From the NCBI RefSeq assembly GCF_003569765.1, contig NZ_QXMG01000018.1:1-64000 (forward strand): a stretch of 64,000 nt of DNA. Direction: 5' to 3'. Numbering within the stretch: position 1 is the stretch's first letter; every line of letters begins with the position of its first letter. Shown here piece by piece: positions 51,622 through 62,151 of the stretch. Position numbers and translations under genes: made by a program. The notes beneath the pieces were generated by a model, which was given only the letters and a program-made list of their open reading frames with translations, had not been told where the DNA came from and ran no database searches. The stretch comes from Caldimonas tepidiphila. Its GTDB lineage: Bacteria; Pseudomonadota; Gammaproteobacteria; Burkholderiales; Burkholderiaceae_C.

Positions 51622-52935
51622 ATGCCCGACCCCGTGTCCCCGATTTCCGCCGCCGGCCTGCCCGGCGGCGGCCCAGCCGACAGCCCCTTCGCCCGCATCA
51701 GCCGGCTGATGCGCCGCGGCATGGCGCTGTTCTGGCTGTTCGCCGCGCTGCTCGGCGTGCTGGTGGCGCACCAGTTCCGGGTGCAGCAGCAGGCGGCCGA
51801 GCGGATCGCGCAGTCGCGCGAGGCCTTCGGCGACATCACGCAACTGCGCATGCGCATGTCCGACCTGCTCGCGGCCGTCATCATGTTCGAGCACCTGCAG
51901 AACCCGGAGCTGTTCGCGCCCCGCATCGCCTGCGGCGCGCTGTGCGAGCACCTGCCACGGCTCGCGCGTCACGTCGACGACCGGCCGGAGATGCACGAGA
52001 CGGTGCGGCGCGCGATGGTCTGGGACGCGCGGCTGGCCGCCTCGCTGCGCGAGGCGCTGCTGGCGGCGGACCGCGGCGTGGCCTCCGAGGAGGTGGCGGC
52101 ACTCGTCGCGCACGCGCGCGAGGTCGAATTGCCGCAACTGCGCCGAAAGATCGACGAGATCGCCTTGTCCGAGGTGCAGACCCTCGCGGCACGCCAGATG
52201 CAGTCCTCGCACACGACGCTGCGACTGCTCGCGGCGCTGTTCCTGATGACGCTGGGCACCGCCGCCACGGCGGCGTGGCTGCACCGCCAGGGCCGGCGCA
52301 TCGCGCAGGAGGGGCTGCACGCCGAGCAGGCGGTGCTGGCGCTGGCGCTGGAGGACCCGCTGACCGGGCTGCCGAACCGCCGCATGCTCGCCGAGAGCGG
52401 TGCGCTGCTGCTGCACCGCGCGCGACGCCAGCAGCAGGCGGTGGCGCTGATGCTGGTGGACCTCGACGGCTTCAAGCAGGTCAACGACGCGTACGGCCAT
52501 GCCGCCGGCGACGCGCTGCTGCGCGACGTGGGGGCGCGGATGCGCGAGACGCTGCGCGAGGGCGACCTGCTGGTGCGCCTCGGCGGCGACGAGTTCGTCG
52601 TGCTGCTCGACGGCAGCGCGAGCGCCGCGGAGGTGCTGCGCGTCGGCCAGCGGCTGGTGGAGGCGGTCGGCCGGCCGGTGGCGCTGCCCGGCGGCGCGCA
52701 GGCGACGGTCAGCGCGTCGATCGGCCTGGCCTGCTTCCCCGCCGACAGCGAGCGCCTCGAGGGCTTGCTCGCTGCCGCCGACGAGGCGCTCTACAGCGCC
52801 AAGCGCGCCGGCAAGAACCGGCTGTGCCGCGCCGGTCGCGACTCGGTCGCGCACGTGCTGCGGCCCGAGCCGCCGTCCGGCGGCTCGACGCCCCCGCTGC
52901 AGACGCCGCCCCTGAACGAGCCCGCCGCTTCCTGA
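51622..52935 (+). CDS. Membrane-bound diguanylate cyclase (GGDEF)
   Basis: This 437-residue protein has two membrane helices (about 32-54 and 198-222) around a periplasmic helical sensor region, then a GGDEF domain beginning LEDPLTGLPNRRML. The active site is GGDEF at 321-325, and the inhibitory I-site RxxD is present (R312-E-G-D315, five residues before). It should make c-di-GMP and be feedback-controlled. No EAL domain. The sensor lacks a recognised domain. The C-terminal 40 residues are Pro-rich. c-di-GMP may reach EpsG, encoded 6.6 kb away; that is inference. Confidence 0.9.
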   Translation: MPDPVSPISAAGLPGGGPADSPFARISRLMRRGMALFWLFAALLGVLVAHQFRVQQQAAERIAQSREAFGDITQLRMRMSDLLAAVIMFEHLQNPELFAPRIACGALCEHLPRLARHVDDRPEMHETVRRAMVWDARLAASLREALLAADRGVASEEVAALVAHAREVELPQLRRKIDEIALSEVQTLAARQMQSSHTTLRLLAALFLMTLGTAATAAWLHRQGRRIAQEGLHAEQAVLALALEDPLTGLPNRRMLAESGALLLHRARRQQQAVALMLVDLDGFKQVNDAYGHAAGDALLRDVGARMRETLREGDLLVRLGGDEFVVLLDGSASAAEVLRVGQRLVEAVGRPVALPGGAQATVSASIGLACFPADSERLEGLLAAADEALYSAKRAGKNRLCRAGRDSVAHVLRPEPPSGGSTPPLQTPPLNEPAAS

Positions 52936-52993
52936 GCGGATCGCCAGTCGCCCGGGGGGCGAGGCGGCCGGGCCGCCCCGCTCGCGCCGCGTG

Positions 52994-55900
52994 TCAGACC
53001 AGCACGCGCTCGATGCCGCCGTCGTTGGCCTGCTTGACGTAGGCCGGCATCCAGTCCTCGCCGAGGATGTGCTTCGCCATCTCGACGACGATGTAGTCCG
53101 CCTCCAGCAGCCCGTTGTTCAGGTCGCCCTGGTAGCGGTTCAAGCCCTGCAGGCAGCTCGGGCAGGAGGTCAGCACCTTGACGTTGTCGCCCTCGCCGAC
53201 CGCGCCGCTCTTGCGCAGTGCCGCCTCGCCCTTGCGGATCTCCTCCTGCTTGCGGAAGCGCACCTGCGTCGCGATGTCGGGACGCGTCACGCCGAAGGTG
53301 CCGCTCTCGCCGCAGCAGCGATCGCTCTTGAGCACCTGCTCGCCGACCAGCGCCTTGACCGTCTTCATCGACTCCTGCTGCTTCATCGGGCTGTGGCAGG
53401 GCTCGTGGTAGAGGTAGGCGCCCTTGCCCTCGAGCCGGATGCCCTTCTCGAGCAGGTACTCGTGGATGTCGACGATGCGGCAGCCGGGGAAGATCTTGTC
53501 GAATTCATACCCCTGCAGCTGGTCGTAGCAGGTGCCGCAGGACACCACCACCGTCTTGATGTCGAGGTAGTTCAGCGTGTTGGCGACGCGGTGGAACAGC
53601 ACCCGGTTGTCGGTGATGATCTTCTCGGCCGCATCGAACTGGCCCGAGCCGCGCTGCGGGTAGCCGCAGCACAGGTACCCGGGCGGCAGCACCGTCTGCA
53701 CGCCGGCATGCCACAGCATCGCCTGCGTCGCGAGACCCACCTGCGAGAACAGCCGCTCCGAGCCGCAGCCGGGGAAATAGAACACGGCCTCGCTGTCGGC
53801 GCTGGTCTTCCTCGGGTCGCGGATGATCGGGACGTAGTTCTTGTCCTCGATGTCGAGCAGCGCGCGCGCGGTGCGCTTGGGCAGGCCGCCCGGCAGCTTC
53901 TTGTTGACGAAGTGGATCACCTGCTCCTTGATCGGGGCGGAACCCACCGTCGCCGGCGGCTTGGCGGTCTGGCGCTTGGCCACCGCCGCAAGCACGTCGC
54001 TCGCCATGCGCTGCGCCTTGAAGCCCACGTCCACCATTGCGCTGCGCAGCACCTTGATCGTCTGCGGGTTGGTGGCGTTGAGCATCATCATCGCCATCTT
54101 GTTGCCCGGCCGGAAGCTCTTCTTGCCCATCTTGCGCAGCAGGTTGCGCATGTTCATCGACACGTCGCCGAAGTCGATCTTCACCGGGCAGGGCGTGGCG
54201 CACTTGTGGCAGACGGTGCAGTGATCGCCGACGTCCTCGAACTCCTCCCAGTGCTTGATCGACACGCCGCGGCGGGTCTGCTCTTCATACAGGAAGGCCT
54301 CGACCAGCAACGAGGTCGCGAGGATCTTGTTGCGAGGGCTGTAGAGCAGGTTGGCGCGCGGCACGTGCGTCGAGCACACCGGCTTGCACTTGCCGCAGCG
54401 CAGGCAGTCCTTGATCGACGCCGCGATGTCGCCGATGTCGCTCTGCTGCATGATCAGCGACTCGTGCCCCATCAGGCCGAAGCTCGGCGTGTAGGCCTCG
54501 CTGAGGTCGGCGGCGCGCGTGTCGTCGCCCGGCAGCGTGGCGCGGTCCTGCGCCCGCAGCAGCTTCCCCTTGTTGAAGCGGCCCTCGGGGTCGATGCGCG
54601 CCTTGTAGTCGGCGAAGTTCTTCAGCTCCTCGTCGGTGAGGAACTCCAGCTTCGTGATGCCGATGCCGTGCTCGCCGGAGATCACGCCGTTGAGGCTTCT
54701 CGCCAGCACCATGATGCGCGCCACCGCCTCGTGCGCGGTCTGCAGCATCTCGTAGTTGTCCGAGTTCACCGGGATGTTGGTGTGCACGTTGCCGTCGCCG
54801 GCGTGCATGTGCAGCGCGACCCACACGCGGCCCTTCAGGACCTCCTTGTGAATCTTCTTGGCCGTTTCGACGATCGGCGCGAAGGCGGCGCCCGCGAACA
54901 CCTGCTGCAGGGGCTTCAGGATCTGCGTCTTCCACGAGGCGCGCAGGCTGCCGTCCTGCAGCTGCTCGAAGAAGCTGCGCGCGCCCTGCTGCGGTACGTC
55001 GAGGCCCTCCATCCAGCCCTGCCACAGCGCCCGCACCTCGCGCAGCAGCGCCAGCGCCTGCTGCACGCGGTCCTCGAGCAGCTCGGCGCTCGGGATCTCG
55101 TTGGCGTCGTCGGTCTTGCCCAGCGGCAGCGGCGAGGAGCTGAAAAAGTCCTCCAGCCGGTCGACGAGCGCGAGCTTGTTGCGCAGCGAGAGCTCGATGT
55201 TGATGCGCTCGATGCCGAGCGTGTACTCGCCCATGCGCTCCAGCGGGATCACCACGTCCTCGTTCACCTTGAACGCGTTGGTGTGCTTGGAGATCGCGGC
55301 GGTGCGCTTGCGGTCGAGCCAGAACTTCTTGCGCGCATCCGCCGACACCGCGACGAAGCCCTCGCCCGAGCGGCCGTTGGCCAGGCGCACGACCTCGCTG
55401 GTGGCGCGCGCCACGGCCGCCTCGTCGTCGCCGACGATGTCGCCGATCAGCACCATCTTCGGGAAGCCGCCGCGCTTGCTCTTGGTCGCGTAGCCCACCG
55501 CCTTCAGGTAGCGGTCGTCAAGGTGCTCGAGGCCCGCGAGGATCGCGCCGTTCGGCCGCTTCGCCTCGGCGAACATGAAGTCCTTGATCTCGACGATCGA
55601 GGGCACGCACTCCTTCGGGTTGCCGAAGAACTCCAGGCAGACGGTGCGGGTGTGCGCCGGCATGCGGTGCACCACCCAGCGCGCGCTGGTGATCAGGCCG
55701 TCGCAGCCCTCCTTCTGGATGCCGGGCAGGCCCGCGAGGAACTTGTCGGTGACGTCCTTGCCGAGGCCCTCCTTGCGGAAGACGCGGCCCGGGATGTCCA
55801 GGCGCTCGGTGCGCACCGGGGTCTTGCCGTCCGCCTCGAAGTGGCGCAGCTCGAAGCTCGCGACCTCGACGTCGTGGATCTTGCCGAGGTTGTGGTTCAG

Positions 55901-56908
55901 GCGCACCACCTCCAGCCACTTGGCCTCGGGCGTCACCATGCGCCAGGAGGCGAGGTTGTCGAGCGCGGTGCCCCACAGCACCGCCTTCTTGCCGCCGGCG
56001 TTCATCGCGATGTTGCCGCCGATGCAGCTCGCCTCGGCGGAGGTCGGATCGACCGCGAACACGTGGCCGCCGCGCTCGGCGGCGTCGGCGACGCGCTGCG
56101 TGACCACGCCTGCCTCGGTCCAGATCGTCGCCACCGGCTTGTCGAGCCCCGGCAGCCGCACCATCTCGACCTCGGTCATCGTCTCGAGCTTCTCGGTGTT
56201 GATCACCGCGCTCTTCCAGGTCAGCGGCACCGCGCCGCCGGTGTAGCCGGTGCCGCCGCCGCGCGGGATGATGGTCAGACCCAGCTCGATGCAGCCCTTC
56301 ACCAGCGCCGCCATCTCGGCCTCGCTGTCGGGCGTCAGCACGACGAAGGGGTACTCGACGCGCCAGTCGGTCGCGTCCGTCACGTGCGAGACGCGGGAGA
56401 GGCCATCGAACTTGATGTTGTCGCGCGCGGTCTGGCGGCCGAGCGTCTTGACGGTGCGGTGGCGCAGCTCGGCCATGGTGTTGAACTGCGCCGCGAAGCG
56501 CTGCACCGCGTCGCGCGCGGCCTTCTGCAGCTCGCCGACCAGCGCGTCGCGCTGCGGCTCGACCTCGGGGGTGCGGCGGCGCTCGACCTCGCCGAGGCGG
56601 TGGTGCAGCGCCTCGATCAGGGCCGCGCGGCGCTTCGGGTTGTCGAGCAGGTCGTCCTGCAGGTAGGGGTTGCGCTGCACCACCCAGATGTCGCCCAGCA
56701 CCTCGTAGAGCATGCGCGCCGAGCGGCCGGTCTGGCGCTCCTCGCGCAGCAGCCCGAGCAGCTCCCAGGCGCGCGAGCCCAGCAGTCGCGAGACGATCTC
56801 GCGGTCCGAGAAGGAGGTGTAGTTGTAGGGAATCTCGCGCAGCCGGGCGGGCGCATGGGACGAATCCGCCACGGCGGCGAGGTTCTCGAGGGAAAGCGGT
56901 GCGTTCAT
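52994..56908 (-). CDS. DUF3683-type FAD-linked oxidoreductase with Fe-S and CCG domains
   Basis: This 1304-residue protein begins with the DUF3683 region ([30 protein letters not shown]), followed by an FAD-binding PCMH-type domain ([34 protein letters not shown]), the GlcD/lactate-oxidase C-domain ([25 protein letters not shown]), two 4Fe-4S clusters ([11 protein letters not shown] and [11 protein letters not shown]), and a C-terminal CCG pair as in GlpC/HdrB ([12 protein letters not shown] and CCGESGTFG). It is probably a D-lactate or 2-hydroxyacid dehydrogenase feeding the quinone pool. The start chosen gives the family's usual N-terminus; upstream residues are low complexity. Confidence 0.9.
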   Translation of the reverse strand: MNAPLSLENLAAVADSSHAPARLREIPYNYTSFSDREIVSRLLGSRAWELLGLLREERQTGRSARMLYEVLGDIWVVQRNPYLQDDLLDNPKRRAALIEALHHRLGEVERRRTPEVEPQRDALVGELQKAARDAVQRFAAQFNTMAELRHRTVKTLGRQTARDNIKFDGLSRVSHVTDATDWRVEYPFVVLTPDSEAEMAALVKGCIELGLTIIPRGGGTGYTGGAVPLTWKSAVINTEKLETMTEVEMVRLPGLDKPVATIWTEAGVVTQRVADAAERGGHVFAVDPTSAEASCIGGNIAMNAGGKKAVLWGTALDNLASWRMVTPEAKWLEVVRLNHNLGKIHDVEVASFELRHFEADGKTPVRTERLDIPGRVFRKEGLGKDVTDKFLAGLPGIQKEGCDGLITSARWVVHRMPAHTRTVCLEFFGNPKECVPSIVEIKDFMFAEAKRPNGAILAGLEHLDDRYLKAVGYATKSKRGGFPKMVLIGDIVGDDEAAVARATSEVVRLANGRSGEGFVAVSADARKKFWLDRKRTAAISKHTNAFKVNEDVVIPLERMGEYTLGIERINIELSLRNKLALVDRLEDFFSSSPLPLGKTDDANEIPSAELLEDRVQQALALLREVRALWQGWMEGLDVPQQGARSFFEQLQDGSLRASWKTQILKPLQQVFAGAAFAPIVETAKKIHKEVLKGRVWVALHMHAGDGNVHTNIPVNSDNYEMLQTAHEAVARIMVLARSLNGVISGEHGIGITKLEFLTDEELKNFADYKARIDPEGRFNKGKLLRAQDRATLPGDDTRAADLSEAYTPSFGLMGHESLIMQQSDIGDIAASIKDCLRCGKCKPVCSTHVPRANLLYSPRNKILATSLLVEAFLYEEQTRRGVSIKHWEEFEDVGDHCTVCHKCATPCPVKIDFGDVSMNMRNLLRKMGKKSFRPGNKMAMMMLNATNPQTIKVLRSAMVDVGFKAQRMASDVLAAVAKRQTAKPPATVGSAPIKEQVIHFVNKKLPGGLPKRTARALLDIEDKNYVPIIRDPRKTSADSEAVFYFPGCGSERLFSQVGLATQAMLWHAGVQTVLPPGYLCCGYPQRGSGQFDAAEKIITDNRVLFHRVANTLNYLDIKTVVVSCGTCYDQLQGYEFDKIFPGCRIVDIHEYLLEKGIRLEGKGAYLYHEPCHSPMKQQESMKTVKALVGEQVLKSDRCCGESGTFGVTRPDIATQVRFRKQEEIRKGEAALRKSGAVGEGDNVKVLTSCPSCLQGLNRYQGDLNNGLLEADYIVVEMAKHILGEDWMPAYVKQANDGGIERVLV

Positions 56909-57062
56909 GGGCTGCAGCCCGCGACGGAGGGCCGCGCAGGCTGACGGGTGGCTTGCTGAGGCGGCGATGCTACAGCAGCGAGGCCCGCGGCCGTCCCCGG
57001 CGGCGACGAGCCCGCATGGCGCCGAAGCCCATTTTGATGCACGATCCGCGCAGGATCTCACG

Positions 57063-57839
57063 ATGGACACCGCCCTGCCCCCCTGGCCCTATCCGTTCTG
57101 GATCGCGCACCGCGGCGCCGGCCGGCTCGCGCCGGAGAACACGCTGGCGGCCCTGCGCACCGGCGCTGCGCTCGGCTGGCGCATGTTCGAGTGCGACGTG
57201 AAGCTCAGCGCCGACCACGTCCCCTTCCTGCTGCACGACGACACGCTCGGGCGCACCACCGACGGCCACGGGCGTGCGGCCGAGCGGTCCTGGGACGAGC
57301 TGGCCCAGCTCGACGCGGGCCGCTGGCACGGTCCCGCCTTCGCCGGCGAGCCGCTGCCGACGCTCGGGGCGGTGGCGCGCTTCGTGACCGGGCGCGGCCT
57401 CGCGCTCAACATCGAGATCAAGCCCTGCCCGGGCCGCGACACGCTCACCGGCGCGCTGGTCGCGCAGGCGGTGCGCGCGCTGTGGCAGGGCACGGCCCTG
57501 CCCCCGCCCTTGCTGAGCTCCTTCTCGCCCGAGGCGCTGCGCGCGGCGCGCGACGCGGCGCCCGAGCTGCCGCGCGCGCTGCTGAGCCCGCTGTGGCGGG
57601 CGGACACGCTGCCCGAGGCCCGCTCGGTGGGCGCGGTGGCGCTGGTGCTGCAGCACCGTGCCTGGAACGGCGCGACGCTCGCGGCGGCGCGCGCCGCCGG
57701 GCTGCGCGCGCTGGCCTACACCGTCAACGGCCCGCGCGAGGTGCAGCGGCTGACGGCGCTCGGCCTCGACGGGCTGATCACCGACGAGGTGGAGCGCTTC
57801 GCGGACAGGCCGGACGCGGCAGCGGGACCTGCGTCCTGA
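57063..57839 (+). CDS. Glycerophosphodiester phosphodiesterase
   Basis: This 258-residue cytoplasmic GDPD (UgpQ-like) splits glycerophosphodiesters into glycerol-3-phosphate and an alcohol. The catalytic motif is [17 protein letters not shown], followed by metal-binding [24 protein letters not shown] and NIEIKP. No signal peptide. It is divergent from the FAD/Fe-S dehydrogenase gene and precedes the NfeD gene by 102 nt. Confidence 0.93.
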   Translation: MDTALPPWPYPFWIAHRGAGRLAPENTLAALRTGAALGWRMFECDVKLSADHVPFLLHDDTLGRTTDGHGRAAERSWDELAQLDAGRWHGPAFAGEPLPTLGAVARFVTGRGLALNIEIKPCPGRDTLTGALVAQAVRALWQGTALPPPLLSSFSPEALRAARDAAPELPRALLSPLWRADTLPEARSVGAVALVLQHRAWNGATLAAARAAGLRALAYTVNGPREVQRLTALGLDGLITDEVERFADRPDAAAGPAS

Positions 57840-57941
57840 AGGGTCGCGGTCTGGACGCGGGCGGCTGCGCGTGTCCTAATGGGCCGCGGCGGGCGAGCGC
57901 CCGGGTGCGGTGAGGGGGCGCGGCAAGGGGCGGCGAGGACC

Positions 57942-59387
57942 ATGCGCATGCGAGGGCTTTTTCTCCAGGGGATCGCGAGGCCGGGCCGCGCCGCGCTCGC
58001 CCTGCTGCTGGCCGGCCTGCTCGCCGCGGCCATCGTCGCGGCGCAGGGCGCGGCGCCGGACCGGGCCGCCGCCGCGCCGGTCACCCTGATCGGGCTGGAG
58101 GGCGCGGTCAGCCCGGGCAGCGCCGACCACGTGGTGCGCGGGCTGGCGCGCGCCGAGCGCCGCGGCAGCCAGCTCGTCGTGCTGCGCCTGGACACGCCCG
58201 GCGGCCTCGACACCTCGATGCGCCAGATCATCAAGGCCATCCTCGCATCCCCGGTGCCGGTGGCGAGCTACGTCGCGCCCGGCGGCGCGCGCGCGGCCAG
58301 CGCCGGCACCTACATCCTCTACGCCAGCCACATCGCCGCGATGGCGCCGGGCACCAACCTCGGCGCCGCGACGCCGGTGCAGATCGGCGGGGGCGGCGCG
58401 CCCGCGCCGCGGCCGCCCGCCGACGCCCCCACCGGCAAGCCGGGCGATGCCGGCGGCTCGCGCGACGCGCCGCCCTCCCCTTCCGCCAGCGAGAAGAAGC
58501 AGCTCAACGACGCCGTCGCCTACATCCGCGGTCTCGCGCAGCTGCGCGGCCGCAACGCCCAGTGGGCGGAGCAGGCGGTGCGCGAGGCGGTCAGCCTGCC
58601 GGCGAACGAGGCGCTCAAGGCCGGCGTGATCGACCTGGTGGCGAGCGACCTCGACGCGCTGCTCAAGCAGCTCGACGGCCGCACCGTGCAGGCCGCCGGC
58701 CTGCCGCGCACGCTCGCCACTGCCGCGGCGCCGCGCGTCACCGAGGAGCCGGACTGGCGCGCGCGGCTGCTCGCGGTCCTCACCGACCCGAGCGTCGCGC
58801 TGATCCTGATGATGATCGGCGTCTACGGCCTGTTCTTCGAGTTCATGAACCCGGGCGTCGGCGTGCCGGGCGTGCTCGGCGCGATCTGCCTGCTGATCGG
58901 GCTCTACGCGCTGCAGATGCTGCCGGTGAACTACGCGGGCCTGGCGCTGATCGGCCTCGGCGTGGCCTTCATGGCGGCCGAAGCCTTCGCGCCGAGCTTC
59001 GGCATCCTCGGCATCGGCGGCGTGGTGGCCTTCGGCGCCGGCGCGCTGATGCTGATCGACACCGAGGTGCCGGGCTTCGGCATCCCGCTCGGCCTGGTCG
59101 TCGCGCTCGCGCTGACGAGCGCGCTCCTGATCGGCGCGGTGACGGCGATGGCGCTGCGCTCGCGGCGCCGCGCCATCCTCACCGGCGACGAGGCCCTGGC
59201 CGGCCACGTCGCCGAGGTGCTGGACAGCGGCGCGCCGGGCCTGTGGGTACGCTTCGAGGGCGAGCACTGGCAGGCGGCCAGCGAGAGCCCGCTGCGCCCG
59301 GGCCAGAAGGTGCGCGTGCTCGCGCGCCGCGGGCTGGTGCTCGACGTGGCCCCGCTCGACTCCCCACCAACAAGCGATGGAGGATGA
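57942..59387 (+). CDS. NfeD family membrane serine protease
   Basis: This 481-residue protein has an N-terminal signal/anchor helix, a ClpP-like serine protease domain (LRLDTPGGLDTSMRQIIKAIL, Ser in GGARAASAGTYILYASH, Lys in SEKKQLNDAVAYIRGLAQ), four or five hydrophobic helices (about 285-415) and a C-terminal OB-fold NfeD domain (LTGDEALAGHVAEVL to the end). This is the long NfeD1b type. Such proteases pair with stomatin partners, and the next gene, 3 nt on, is one. A Pro/Ala-rich insertion (about residues 145-180) lies in the protease domain. SD GAGG before the ATG. Confidence 0.92.
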   Translation: MRMRGLFLQGIARPGRAALALLLAGLLAAAIVAAQGAAPDRAAAAPVTLIGLEGAVSPGSADHVVRGLARAERRGSQLVVLRLDTPGGLDTSMRQIIKAILASPVPVASYVAPGGARAASAGTYILYASHIAAMAPGTNLGAATPVQIGGGGAPAPRPPADAPTGKPGDAGGSRDAPPSPSASEKKQLNDAVAYIRGLAQLRGRNAQWAEQAVREAVSLPANEALKAGVIDLVASDLDALLKQLDGRTVQAAGLPRTLATAAAPRVTEEPDWRARLLAVLTDPSVALILMMIGVYGLFFEFMNPGVGVPGVLGAICLLIGLYALQMLPVNYAGLALIGLGVAFMAAEAFAPSFGILGIGGVVAFGAGALMLIDTEVPGFGIPLGLVVALALTSALLIGAVTAMALRSRRRAILTGDEALAGHVAEVLDSGAPGLWVRFEGEHWQAASESPLRPGQKVRVLARRGLVLDVAPLDSPPTSDGG

Positions 59388-59390
59388 ACC

Positions 59391-60158
59391 ATGTTCCCGT
59401 TCGGTATCGGCGGCATGCTGCTGTTGCTGCTGCTCGCGCTGCTCGTCGCGTCGGTCCGCATCCTGCGCGAGTACGAGCGCGGCGTGGTGTTCCAGCTCGG
59501 GCGCTTCTGGAAGGTCAAGGGCCCGGGCCTGGTGCTGATCGTCCCGGGCATCCAGCAGGTGGTGCGGGTGGACCTGCGCACGCTGGTGCTCGACGTGCCC
59601 AAGCAGGACGTCATCAGCCGCGACAACGTCTCGGTGCAGGTCAACGCGGTGGTCTACTTCCGCGTGGTCGACCCGCAGAAGGCGATCATCCAGGTCGAGA
59701 ACTTCATGGTCGCCACCAGCCAGCTGGCGCAGACCACGCTGCGCGCGGTGCTCGGCAAGCACGAGCTCGACGAGATGCTGGCCGAGCGCGAGAAGCTCAA
59801 CGTCGACATCCAGCAGGTGCTGGATTCTCAGACCGACGCCTGGGGCATCAAGGTCGCCAACGTCGAGATCAAGCACGTGGACCTCGACGAGTCGATGGTG
59901 CGCGCGATCGCGCGCCAGGCCGAGGCCGAGCGCGAGCGGCGCGCCAAGGTGATCCACGCCGAGGGCGAGTTGCAGGCGTCGGAAAAACTGATGCAGGCGG
60001 CGCAGATGCTCGCGAGGGAGCCCGGCGCGATGCAGCTGCGCTACCTGCAGACGCTCGGCACGCTCGCGAGCGAGAAGAGCCACACCATCGTCTTCCCGCT
60101 GCCGATCGACCTGATCGGCGGGCTGGCGCAGGCGGCCAAGGCGCCGCCGCGCGGCTGA
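59391..60158 (+). CDS. Stomatin/slipin-like SPFH protein
   Basis: This 255-residue protein has one N-terminal membrane helix and an SPFH domain: [35 protein letters not shown], then [34 protein letters not shown]. The C-terminal half is helical with a coiled coil ([18 protein letters not shown]) and ends LPIDLIGGL. It forms oligomers in the inner membrane and works with the NfeD protease encoded just before it. SD GGAGG precedes the ATG. Confidence 0.95.
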   Translation: MFPFGIGGMLLLLLLALLVASVRILREYERGVVFQLGRFWKVKGPGLVLIVPGIQQVVRVDLRTLVLDVPKQDVISRDNVSVQVNAVVYFRVVDPQKAIIQVENFMVATSQLAQTTLRAVLGKHELDEMLAEREKLNVDIQQVLDSQTDAWGIKVANVEIKHVDLDESMVRAIARQAEAERERRAKVIHAEGELQASEKLMQAAQMLAREPGAMQLRYLQTLGTLASEKSHTIVFPLPIDLIGGLAQAAKAPPRG

Positions 60159-60171
60159 GGGGCGCGGCGGC

Positions 60172-60642
60172 TCAGGCCGGCCACACCCACAGCAGCGCCG
60201 CGGTCATCGTCAGGTAGCGCAGGAACTTGCCGATCGCCATGTAGGCCAGGCAGGGCCAGAACGGCAGCCGCAGCCAGCCGGCCACGCCGCACAGCGGGTC
60301 GCCCACCACCGGCAGCCACGACAGCAGGCAGGCCTTCGGGCCGAAGCGCCGGAGCCAGCCGAGCGCCCGGCCCTCGGGCGCATGGTGCGTCACGCGCTCG
60401 TAGGCCTTCTCGGCGCCGAAGCCCATCCACCAGGTCAGGCCACCGCCGAGCGTGTTGCCGACCGTGGCGACGAGGATCGCCGGCCAGAACATCTCGGGAT
60501 TGAGCTTGATGAGCCCGAACACCGCCGGCTCCGAGCCCATCGGCAGCAGCGTGGCCGACACGAAGGAGACCACGAACACGGTGCTCAGGCCGAATTGCGG
60601 CAGCGACAACAGCGACAACAGGTGCTCGAGCCAGGCTTCCAT
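60172..60642 (-). CDS. YqaA/DedA-type (VTT) membrane protein
   Basis: This 156-residue membrane protein has about four hydrophobic segments. The signature FVVSFVSATLLPMGSEPAVFGLIKLNPE and ATVGNTLGGGLTWWMGFGAEK, followed by FGPKACLLSWLPVVGDPLCGVAGWLRLPFW, matches the YqaA subfamily of VTT-domain (DedA-like) proteins, thought to move lipids or be involved in membrane homeostasis. It converges on the slipin gene with 13 nt between them. Confidence 0.9.
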   Translation of the reverse strand: MEAWLEHLLSLLSLPQFGLSTVFVVSFVSATLLPMGSEPAVFGLIKLNPEMFWPAILVATVGNTLGGGLTWWMGFGAEKAYERVTHHAPEGRALGWLRRFGPKACLLSWLPVVGDPLCGVAGWLRLPFWPCLAYMAIGKFLRYLTMTAALLWVWPA

Positions 60643-60750
60643 GGGCGGGCATTATGGAGGGCGGCCCCGCTCCGGCGCCCGGGGCCTGCACGACCCGCCG
60701 GCCGCCGCCGCCGCGCCGCCCCGCCGGCGGCCCGTGCCCGGCCGCGCGGC

Positions 60751-60756
60751 TATACT
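60751..60756 (+). promoter_or_regulatory. -10 box of the dusB-fis unit
   Basis: TATACT (five of six matches to TATAAT) lies 48 nt before the dusB start in otherwise GC-rich sequence. I see no -35. A T-run (TTTTT) follows the likely transcription start, within the 5' leader. Confidence 0.45.
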
Positions 60757-60804
60757 CTGCCTCCTTTTTCAGCACCCTCCCCCGCCTCCCGCCCCCCTCC
60801 GACC

Positions 60805-61863
60805 ATGCGCATCGGCCCCTTCGTCCTGCCGAACAACCTGTTCGTCGCCCCGATGGCGGGGGTGACGGACCGGCCGTTCCGGCGCCTGTGCAAGCGGCTC
60901 GGGGCGGGCTACGCGGTCAGCGAGATGGTGACCTCGCGGCGCGAACTGTGGAACAGCCTCAAGACCTCGCGCCGCGCCGACCACCAGGGCGAGACGGCGC
61001 CGATCGCGGTGCAGATCGCCGGCACCGACGCCTCGATGATGGCCGAGGCTGCGGCCTACAACATCGACCGCGGCGCGCAGATCATCGACATCAACATGGG
61101 CTGCCCGGCCAAGAAGGTCTGCAACAAGTGGGCGGGCTCGGCGCTGATGCAGGACGAGGCGCTGGCGCTGTCGATCGTCGAGGCGGTGGTGCAGGCCTGC
61201 GCGCCCCACGGCGTGCCGGTGACGCTGAAGATGCGCACCGGCTGGTGCGAGGCGGAGCGCAATGCCGTCTCCATCGCCCGCGCCGCGGAGTCCGCCGGCG
61301 TCGCGATGCTGACGGTGCACGGCCGCACGCGCGAGCAGGGCTACCGGGGCTTTGCCGAGTACGACACGATCGCCGCGGTCAAGGCCGCGGTCGCCGTGCC
61401 GGTGGTCGCCAACGGCGACATCGACTCGCCGAGGAAGGCCGCCGAGGTGCTGCGGGCAACCGGCGCCGACGCGCTGATGATCGGCCGCGCCGCGCAGGGC
61501 CGGCCCTGGATCTTCCGCGAGATCGGCCGCTTCCTCGCCACCGGCGAGGTGCACGCCCCGCCGACGGTGGCCGAGGCGCGGCAGCTGCTGCTCGAGCACC
61601 TCGAGGAGCACCACGGCCTCTACGGCGAGTTCAGCGGCGTGCGCACCGCGCGCAAGCACATCGGCTGGTACCTGCGCACGCTGCCCGGCGGCGAGCGCTT
61701 TCGCCAGCACATCAACGGCATCGACGATCCGCGCGCGCAGCTCGCGGCCGTCGCCGACTATTTCGATCGCCTCGGCGCGACCTGCGAGCGGCTGCCCGCC
61801 CAGACGCCCGGCGCGAACGACCCGACCCTGCCCGCAGGGTCCCTGGACCAAGAAGCAGCATGA
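60805..61863 (+). CDS. dusB: tRNA-dihydrouridine synthase B
   Basis: This 352-residue FMN enzyme reduces uridine in the tRNA D-loop. Family signatures are LFVAPMAGVTDRPFRRLCKRLGAG, INMGCPAKKVCNKWAGSALM with the catalytic Cys, VTLKMRTGW, and ALMIGRAAQGRPWIF. Start ATG MRIGPFVL; longer frames read through non-coding sequence. The stop overlaps the fis start as ATGA, the same pairing as the dusB-fis operon of enterobacteria. Confidence 0.96.
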   Translation: MRIGPFVLPNNLFVAPMAGVTDRPFRRLCKRLGAGYAVSEMVTSRRELWNSLKTSRRADHQGETAPIAVQIAGTDASMMAEAAAYNIDRGAQIIDINMGCPAKKVCNKWAGSALMQDEALALSIVEAVVQACAPHGVPVTLKMRTGWCEAERNAVSIARAAESAGVAMLTVHGRTREQGYRGFAEYDTIAAVKAAVAVPVVANGDIDSPRKAAEVLRATGADALMIGRAAQGRPWIFREIGRFLATGEVHAPPTVAEARQLLLEHLEEHHGLYGEFSGVRTARKHIGWYLRTLPGGERFRQHINGIDDPRAQLAAVADYFDRLGATCERLPAQTPGANDPTLPAGSLDQEAA

Positions 61864-62099
61864 GCAAGAAACAGATCGAGGAGTGCATCCGCTCCAGCCT
61901 CGAGGCCTACTTCAAGGACCTCGAAGGGGAGGAGCCGCATTCGATGTACGACATGATCATCGGCATCGTCGAGAAACCGCTGCTCGACACCGTGATGCAG
62001 CACGCCGACGGCAACCAGTCGCGCGCCGCGGAATGGCTCGGCATCAACCGCAACACGCTGCGGCGCAAGCTGGTCGAGCACAAGCTGGTCACGAAGTGA
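61860..62099 (+). CDS. fis: DNA-binding protein Fis
   Basis: This 79-residue nucleoid-associated protein has helices A and B (IRSSLEAYFKDLEGEEPHSMYDMIIGIVEKPLLD) and the C-terminal helix-turn-helix NQSRAAEWLGINRNTLRRKL. It is shorter than the 98-residue E. coli Fis, because the N-terminal beta-hairpin arm used to activate DNA inversion is missing; this short form is usual in betaproteobacteria. It is coupled to dusB by an ATGA overlap. Confidence 0.96.
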   Translation: MSKKQIEECIRSSLEAYFKDLEGEEPHSMYDMIIGIVEKPLLDTVMQHADGNQSRAAEWLGINRNTLRRKLVEHKLVTK

Positions 62100-62151
62100 G
62101 ACGTCGCGCCCCCGTCGCCCCCGGATCCATTGAACTGAAGAAAGAAGTCCC

